Source of the DNA: Kiritimatiellales bacterium
GTDB lineage: Bacteria > Verrucomicrobiota > Kiritimatiellia > Kiritimatiellales > Pontiellaceae
DNA length: 5,768 bases
Assembly (NCBI GenBank): GCA_030588285.1
Contig: JAUUYK010000072.1
Coordinates: forward strand, 1-5,768
Direction of reading: 5' to 3'
Within the stretch, counting starts at the first letter, position 1; every line of letters starts with the position of its first letter. A model generated the notes under the pieces. That model did not search any database. It saw nothing but the letters and a program-made list of their open reading frames with translations, and had not been told where the DNA came from. The position numbers and the translations under genes are program-made. Below, piece after piece: positions 1 through 3,732 of this stretch.

Positions 1-729
1 AATATTGCGGCCGACTGCGGCAAGGAGATCCCGACCCGCGTGCCTTCTGTCGATGAATTGAACCTGACGCCCGGCGCGGCCTACCTGCACGTCACCTCGA
101 ACGAAACGATTTCCGGCGCGCAATGGAAGGTGTTCCCCGAAAACGACACGCTGATTGCCGACATGTCGTCCGACATTCTCTCCCGTCCGCTCGACGTTTC
201 CAAGTTTGGGATGATCTATGCCGGCGCGCAGAAAAACCTTGGCCCCGCCGGCGTCACACTCGCCATTATCAAGGACGAGCTGGCCGACCGCTGCCCCGAC
301 ACCGTGCCGACGATCATGCGCTACAAGACGCACATCGAAAACAACTCGCTCTTCAACACCGTGCCGACCTTCCCGGTCTACATCCTCTGCCTCGTCACCC
401 ACTGGCTGCTGGCCAAAGGCGGACTCGAAGGCATGGCCAGGCAGAACAATGAAAAAGCGGATAAGCTCTATGCGGCGATCGACGGCACCGATTTCTACAC
501 CGGCACCGCCGTAAAAGAGAACCGCTCCAACATGAACATTACCTTCCGCATCGCCAACCACGATCTCGAAGCCAAGTTCATTGCCGAGGCTTCGGAGAAA
601 AACCTCAAGGGACTGAAGGGCCACCGCTCCGTCGGCGGCATCCGCGCCTCCATCTACAACGCCTTTCCCGTCGAAGGCGTCGATGCGCTGATTTCGTTCA
701 TGAAAGAGTTTGAAGCCAACAACGGATAG
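1..729 (+). CDS. serC: Phosphoserine aminotransferase, copy A (5'-truncated by window edge)
   Basis: This is the C-terminal 242 residues of a class V, PLP-dependent aminotransferase that converts 3-phosphohydroxypyruvate and glutamate to phosphoserine in cytosolic serine synthesis. The family can also act on the 4-phosphohydroxythreonine precursor in vitamin B6 synthesis. The frame is open from base 1 to the TAG at 727-729. The GTG at 40 is internal, because codons before it match copy B, so about 115 residues lie to the left of the window. The PLP lysine sits in the motif GAQKNLGPAG, with its codon at 232-234. The SNETISG and IADMSSD cofactor-contact motifs and the substrate-binding GHRSVGGIR block near the C terminus are all present, so the visible part looks functional. 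It differs from copy B at 40 of 242 positions by hand count. Third codon positions are visibly rich in G and C. Its start and promoter cannot be seen. Confidence 0.95.
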   Translation, partial: NIAADCGKEIPTRVPSVDELNLTPGAAYLHVTSNETISGAQWKVFPENDTLIADMSSDILSRPLDVSKFGMIYAGAQKNLGPAGVTLAIIKDELADRCPDTVPTIMRYKTHIENNSLFNTVPTFPVYILCLVTHWLLAKGGLEGMARQNNEKADKLYAAIDGTDFYTGTAVKENRSNMNITFRIANHDLEAKFIAEASEKNLKGLKGHRSVGGIRASIYNAFPVEGVDALISFMKEFEANNG

Positions 730-738
730 CCGTATAAA
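710..738 (+). promoter_or_regulatory. Candidate sigma70-type promoter for tRNA-Arg
   Basis: A -35-like TTGAAG (710-715) and a -10-like TATAAA (733-738) are separated by exactly 17 bases. Transcription would start near 745, about nine bases before the mature tRNA 5' end at 754. The -35 box lies inside the last codons of serC copy A, which would let the tRNA be transcribed independently of serC. The assignment rests on consensus match and spacing only; read-through from serC is the alternative. Confidence 0.45.
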
Positions 739-753
739 CCCGCTTCATTTCGT

Positions 754-828
754 GCGCCCATAGTTCAATGGATAGAATAGTGGCCTCCGAAGCCATAGAT
801 ACAGGTTCGACTCCTGTTGGGCGCACCA
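754..828 (+). tRNA. tRNA-Arg (anticodon CCG)
   Basis: The full cloverleaf folds by eye. The 7-bp acceptor stem pairs GCGCCCA (754-760) with TGGGCGC (818-824). The D stem is GTTC/GAAT with one G-U pair, and its loop is AATGGATA, which carries an A typical of arginine tRNAs. The anticodon stem is GTGGC/GCCAT with loop CTCCGAA, placing anticodon CCG at 787-789 to read the arginine codon CGG. A four-base variable region is followed by a 5-bp T stem ACAGG/CCTGT with loop TTCGACT. The discriminator base is A825 and the CCA end is encoded at 826-828. I saw no duplicated 3' end nearby that would suggest use as an integration site. Confidence 0.97.
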
Positions 829-919
829 TCTCCTTGAAGTTGGCGTAGTTACGGTAATTATTTACCCCGCTAGCTACCGATCTTTCCTCAATATCTCTGA
901 GAGACGCTCTTTCGTGTAG

Positions 920-939
920 AACCGTTTCGAATGGTTTTT
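920..939 (+). terminator. Possible weak terminator after tRNA-Arg
   Basis: The arms AACCGTT (920-926) and AATGGTT (930-936) can pair over 7 bp, including one G-T wobble, around a three-base TCG loop. The run of five T at 935-939 overlaps the end of the right arm. It lies about 90 bases after the tRNA in the right orientation to stop plus-strand transcription before it meets serC copy B. The stem is AT-rich and short, so it may be weak or a chance structure. Confidence 0.35.
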
Positions 940-947
940 GGACGCAA

Positions 948-980
948 ACCCCGCCTCATTGGTGGATATGAAGTCGGGGT
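948..980 (-). terminator. Candidate terminator hairpin for serC copy B
   Basis: ACCCCG (948-953) pairs with CGGGGT (975-980). Inside it, CCTCAT (954-959) pairs with ATGAAG (968-973) with one C-A mismatch and a single-base bulge at 974, leaving an eight-base loop. The hairpin begins 23 bases beyond the serC B stop codon. On the minus strand only three T follow the stem. On the plus strand a T-rich stretch follows about ten bases later, so it could serve converging transcripts from both sides. The structure is clear; the function is inferred. Confidence 0.42.
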
Positions 981-1003
981 AAGCGCAGTATTTCGATTTT
1001 TCT

Positions 1004-2077
1004 TTAGGAATTCTTCGCTTCAAACGCTTCCATGAAAGCAATCAGCGCATCAACGCCTTCAACGGGAAAGGCGTTGTAGATCGATGCACGAATGCCGCCC
1101 ACGGAGCGATGCCCTTTGAGGCCGCTTAGATTTTGTTGGGTGGCTTCGGCAATGAATTCGGCTTCCAAATCGTGGTTGGCAATACGGAAGGTAATATTCA
1201 TGTTGGAGCGATTTTCTTTCACGGCGGTGCCGGTATAGAAATCGGTCCCATCGATGGCGGCATAGAGCTTCGCTGCTTTGTCTTCGTTCTGTTTCTGAAT
1301 GGCTTCGATTCCGCCTTTGGCTTTCAACCAGCGGGTGACCAAGCAGAGCATGTAGACGGGAAAGGTCGGCACGGTGTTGTAAAGCGAGTTGTTCGTGATA
1401 TGTGTTTTGTAGCGCATGATCGTGGGAACGGTGTCGGGGCATTTTTCGGCCAGTTCGTCTTTGATGATGACGAGCGTGATGCCGGCGGGGCCAAGATTTT
1501 TCTGCGCGCCAGCATAGATGAGTCCAAATTTAGAAACATCGAGCGACCGGGAGAGGATATCGGACGACATATCGGCGATCAGGCAGTCGTGTTCGGGGAA
1601 CTCTTTCCACTGTGCGCCGGAGATGGTTTCGTTGGAGGTGATGTGCAGGTAGGCGGCATTTTCAGTTAGGTCGAGTTCTTCGAGGGTTGGAACGCGGGTG
1701 GGGATCTCCTTGCCGCAATCGGCAGAAATGTTGACGTTGCCGAGCAGTTGCCCTTCTTTAATGGCTTTAATGGCCCATGCGCCGGAGTTGGTGTAGTCGG
1801 CTGTTTGGCCTTCGCCCAGCAGGTTCATGGGGATGCAGGCAAACTGCGAGGATGCGCCACCGGTCATAAAGAGCACGCTGTAGCCTTCCGGAAGGCTGAG
1901 CAGCTCTTTGATGTTGGCAATAGTTTCGTCGTGGATCGCGGAATATTCTTTACCGCGGTGGCTCATTTCCATGATCGACATGCCGGTGCCTTGATAGTCG
2001 AGTAGCTCCGCTTGTGCTTCTTTGAGAACGTCTTCCGGTATGGTGGCCGGTCCAGCAGAAAAGTTATATGCGCGCAT
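1004..2077 (-). CDS. serC: Phosphoserine aminotransferase, copy B (complete)
   Basis: This 357-residue protein is of normal family length. It catalyses the PLP- and glutamate-dependent amination of 3-phosphohydroxypyruvate to phosphoserine, the second step of serine synthesis, in the cytosol. It opens with the family's NFSAGPA motif. Substrate-phosphate residues H40/R41 lie in SHRGKEY and recur near the C terminus as H323/R324 and R330 in GHRSVGGIRAS. The cofactor site has GGAS (73-76), W101, T151, D169, Q192 and the Schiff-base K193. These roles are assigned by analogy with E. coli SerC. The ATG at 2075-2077 is preceded by AAAAGG at 2088-2093, ten bases upstream, and followed directly by the family's first conserved motif, so the start is secure. 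The gene faces copy A tail to tail with tRNA-Arg between them. No serA or other serine or vitamin B6 gene is in view. The product is confident; the division of labour with copy A is unknown. Confidence 0.96.
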   Translation of the reverse strand: MRAYNFSAGPATIPEDVLKEAQAELLDYQGTGMSIMEMSHRGKEYSAIHDETIANIKELLSLPEGYSVLFMTGGASSQFACIPMNLLGEGQTADYTNSGAWAIKAIKEGQLLGNVNISADCGKEIPTRVPTLEELDLTENAAYLHITSNETISGAQWKEFPEHDCLIADMSSDILSRSLDVSKFGLIYAGAQKNLGPAGITLVIIKDELAEKCPDTVPTIMRYKTHITNNSLYNTVPTFPVYMLCLVTRWLKAKGGIEAIQKQNEDKAAKLYAAIDGTDFYTGTAVKENRSNMNITFRIANHDLEAEFIAEATQQNLSGLKGHRSVGGIRASIYNAFPVEGVDALIAFMEAFEAKNS

Positions 2078-2109
2078 TTTTTAATGACCTTTTGGGTAGT
2101 TGAATTTGA

Positions 2110-2138
2110 ATTAAATGTGGAACCTAGCAATTCGCCAA
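2110..2138 (-). promoter_or_regulatory. Candidate sigma70-type promoter for serC copy B
   Basis: Read on the minus strand, TTGGCG (2133-2138) and TTTAAT (2110-2115) are separated by exactly 17 bases. They match the -35 and -10 consensus at four and five of six positions. The predicted start near 2103 gives a leader of roughly 25 bases that contains the AAAAGG ribosome-binding site. It is the best promoter match I found upstream of this gene. Confidence 0.5.
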
Positions 2139-2140
2139 AA

Positions 2141-2152
2141 TGGTTAAAACCA
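2141..2152. promoter_or_regulatory. Short inverted repeat abutting the serC B -35 box (possible operator)
   Basis: TGGTTAAAACCA consists of two 5-base arms (TGGTT/AACCA) around two A. It sits two bases upstream of the proposed -35 hexamer at 2133-2138, where a dimeric regulator could bind. A symmetrical site this short can occur by chance and no regulator gene is in view. It also overlaps the longer degenerate repeat at 2148-2202. Confidence 0.22.
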
Positions 2153-2202
2153 CGAAATACACCAAACCTATGAAAATGCAGAGGGTATTTTTCGCGTTTT
2201 TC
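2148..2202. repeat. Degenerate inverted repeat, possible dispersed CACGAAA-type element
   Basis: The left arm GAAATACACCAAA (2154-2166), preceded by AACCAC, is complementary to the right arm TTTCGCGTTTTTC (2190-2202) at 10 of 13 positions, around a spacer of 23 bases. The wording resembles dispersed intergenic repeats built from ACCACGAAATACACGAAA-like units that I recall from many environmental bacterial genomes. This would be a decayed copy. The arms are seen directly; membership in a repeat family is from memory and needs a genome-wide comparison. Confidence 0.35.
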
Positions 2203-2221
2203 TAATCGATTGAATTAAAAC

Positions 2222-2243
2222 GGGTAAATTTTACCCCCCCCCC
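2222..2243. repeat. Inverted repeat running into a C10 homopolymer
   Basis: GGGTAAATTTTACCC (2222-2236) is a perfect 7-base inverted repeat around a central T. Its last three C begin a run of ten C (2234-2243). The tract lies about 160 bases upstream of the serC B start and about 100 bases beyond its proposed promoter. Long homopolymers can vary in length by slippage, and they are also prone to sequencing error, so the exact length should be treated with care. No regulatory role is shown. Confidence 0.6.
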
Positions 2244-2337
2244 TATCCCTCTGTTGCTCTCATAGAATGAGATGTAGATTGGGAAAGAAGGTCGTTGAGA
2301 CGACTGAAGAGTCCGAACATGAAGAACCGAATATAAA

Positions 2338-2371
2338 TTTGAGTCGTAGTAGTTGTATACTACGACTCAGA
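2338..2371 (-). terminator. Strong hairpin in the serC B / PA14 spacer, possible terminator
   Basis: GAGTCGTAGTA (2341-2351) and TACTACGACTC (2358-2368) form a perfect 11-bp stem around a six-base loop. Three more pairs, one of them G-T, extend it to 14 bp at 2338-2340/2369-2371. Read on the minus strand it is followed by an AT-rich stretch with TTT and TATATT, and it lies about 97 bases after the PA14 gene stop. It could therefore end that transcript before serC B. There is no clean T run on either side, so another role, such as a repeat or an RNA-stabilising element, is possible. The stem itself is unmistakable. Confidence 0.5.
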
Positions 2372-2433
2372 AGGCGGGGTTATTTCGTGCACGGTAAGCA
2401 ATACAGCGGTGACAGTTCCACATGCTTTAAGAA

Positions 2434-2460
2434 TTAAAAGCCCGCGCGGTTCGCTATTAA
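2434..2460 (-). terminator. Weak hairpin with T tail directly after the PA14 gene
   Basis: On the minus strand, starting seven bases after the stop codon, TTAA-T-AGC pairs with GCT-T-TTAA across one T-T mismatch, enclosing a GC-rich CC-GCGC-GG tip with a three-base bulge. The GC-rich tip ends in GGGCTTTT, so it looks like a rough intrinsic terminator. The bulge and mismatch lower confidence. Confidence 0.33.
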
Positions 2461-2467
2461 ACCGGAT

Positions 2468-3610
2468 TTATATACCACTTTTAGGTCGAGAGCTAACGGC
2501 CGCTTTAGCGGTGCCGAATATGGGCCCCTCCACGGTTATTTGATTCGAGTTTACTTTCATCTTCTTCACGACTTCGTCCGGAATATCTTTCAACTTGAAA
2601 ATAGGAAGAATTGGTCGCTGGTTCTCTTCTGACCCAACCATTTTGTATTCCCCACCTTTTTGTTCAATGAGCAGTTGGCAGCCAAATTTTCCGCCGGGTC
2701 GTTCTCCAATTAAAACTTCTATGGATACTGGGACTCCTTTTTTGAGAGAGATCCAATCGCCTACTACCATCGTGCCGTGTCCTAGCTTAAACTCACGTTT
2801 CTCGTCGCTTGTCCACCCAGCTTTTCCGTATATGCTCGACCAGGATGCATCCAGTACGAGTTTTCTTTTAACTCGGACATATAAAACATCATCACCCATG
2901 CCGCAAAACCGGTATTTTCCAGTTTCCGGCGCAGATATTTGCCCCTTATAATAGGCGAGCCATTGCATGGGTTTAACCACATCGCCCACGCCAAAGGCCT
3001 TCGGTGCAGCACTGGCACTCATCTCTGGCATTATAAAGGCGATGGCAAACTTGCTGTTTGGTGCTCTGAAATATTTCTCACTTAAGTGTCTTTCATCCCA
3101 GCCCCGGAGGAATCGAAATAAGACTTCATCATATTCTTCTATTGTGATACCAGTAGGTTCGCTAGTCATGGTCTGTTTTAGGTCATAGAATGATCCGGAT
3201 AATTCATTTCCGAAGGATTTACTCCCCCCGAATAAATCCATTTCACCGAGGCTAAATCCCACCCCGTCCAGACCTGCACCGCCCATGTTGCCCAGTCCGC
3301 CTTTGATACCGACGACTTCCGGCATTTTAATTTCCTGCACATTTCGTTTAGGAACCGAGAGAATACGTTTACGCAGTTTGGGAGCCGATGTTTTCTTTTT
3401 TATTTTAACTGGAACCTGAAGTTTTTTCAGGTTCATCTTTGGCCGGGCTACCGTTGTGACCTCGAACTTCTGTTCTTCCTTCTTAATAACGGTAACCGCA
3501 ACAAATGAAATGGCGATTACAATGATGAGCGCATGAACGCCTATACTGACCATCATCGCGCTACTTTTAGTGTGTTTTGTAAAATATCCGTTGTTTTCTT
3601 TGCGTCCCAT
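2468..3610 (-). CDS. Membrane-anchored PA14-like domain protein with TonB-type N-terminus
   Basis: This 380-residue protein has a short basic N-terminus and one hydrophobic helix (about 19-42). The helix contains S22-x3-H26, the spacing of the SxxxH motif by which TonB's anchor couples to ExbB/ExbD. A lysine- and proline-rich stretch (about 50-98) and a glycine-rich linker (about 101-129) follow, as in a periplasm-spanning TonB-like protein. The conserved-looking block at about 131-147 (SFGNEL..SFYDLKQT) leads into a PA14-like beta domain (about 215-318) with YYKGQISAPETGKYRF, GDDVLYVRV and LIGERPGGKF; such domains often bind carbohydrate. There is no canonical TonB C-terminal domain. The ATG is preceded by AAAGGAG (3615-3621), four bases away, with a small 5-bp hairpin (3625-3641) just upstream. 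It lies 122 bases downstream of the ligase gene on the same strand. I recall similar proteins in Kiritimatiellota; their function is unknown to me. Anchoring and periplasmic location are inferred. Confidence 0.85.
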   Translation of the reverse strand: MGRKENNGYFTKHTKSSAMMVSIGVHALIIVIAISFVAVTVIKKEEQKFEVTTVARPKMNLKKLQVPVKIKKKTSAPKLRKRILSVPKRNVQEIKMPEVVGIKGGLGNMGGAGLDGVGFSLGEMDLFGGSKSFGNELSGSFYDLKQTMTSEPTGITIEEYDEVLFRFLRGWDERHLSEKYFRAPNSKFAIAFIMPEMSASAAPKAFGVGDVVKPMQWLAYYKGQISAPETGKYRFCGMGDDVLYVRVKRKLVLDASWSSIYGKAGWTSDEKREFKLGHGTMVVGDWISLKKGVPVSIEVLIGERPGGKFGCQLLIEQKGGEYKMVGSEENQRPILPIFKLKDIPDEVVKKMKVNSNQITVEGPIFGTAKAAVSSRPKSGI

Positions 3611-3732
3611 ACCACTCCTTTATCCTCGCCACCTTAGCGAGCCAATTCATATTAAAACCTACTCTAAAGCCACTCGAACTTACTCTTCTTAAATGGGCTA
3701 TGCAAACTTTTACTCCGCATTACAAAATAGGA

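Larger units (their letters stand above)
2078..2467. other. 390-base gene-free region between serC B and the PA14 gene
   Basis: I see no convincing coding sequence here on either strand. The half next to serC B holds its promoter candidate, a short inverted repeat, a degenerate long inverted repeat and a run of ten C. The half next to the PA14 gene holds a strong hairpin (2338-2371) and a weaker one directly after the PA14 stop codon (2434-2460). Between them, 2291-2304 can form a 5-bp hairpin (GTCGT/ACGAC), overlapped by a competing 4-bp one (GACT/AGTC, 2302-2313). These small structures do not match an RNA family I recognise, so a small RNA is possible but unsupported. Confidence 0.5.

Noticed and set aside
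123..514. Two plus-strand open frames overlapping serC copy A in other frames.
   Set aside because: They are arginine/alanine-rich by-products of GC-rich third positions in serC and lack their own start context.
845..877. Nested pairing GTAG/CTAC around GGTAA/TTACC just after the tRNA as a terminator.
   Set aside because: The stems are short with a large uneven internal loop and no T run follows; the hairpin at 920-939 is a better candidate.
754..1003. The tRNA-Arg 3' end as an integration (att) site for a mobile element.
   Set aside because: No second copy of the tRNA 3' end was seen and no integrase gene follows; the next gene is serC.
1133..1669. A 178-codon open frame on the plus strand across serC copy B.
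   Set aside because: It is a shadow of the conserved serC reading frame on the opposite strand; its translation is glycine- and phenylalanine-rich with no recognisable domain.
2291..2313. Overlapping small hairpins that might be a ribozyme or riboswitch core.
   Set aside because: The stems are only 4-5 bp, no conserved core of a known RNA class is present, and they are not placed in the leader of either neighbouring gene.
947..2381. The 10-mer AACCCCGCCT at 947-956 recurs inverted at 2372-2381, bracketing serC copy B like terminal inverted repeats.
   Set aside because: The match does not extend beyond ten bases, several 10-mer pairs are expected by chance in a window this size, and no transposase or target duplication is present.
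3611..3732. A separate promoter for the PA14 gene in the 122-base gap after the ligase gene.
   Set aside because: Only poor -35/-10 matches were found (for example TTGCAT with TAAGTT), so neither a separate promoter nor co-transcription can be decided.
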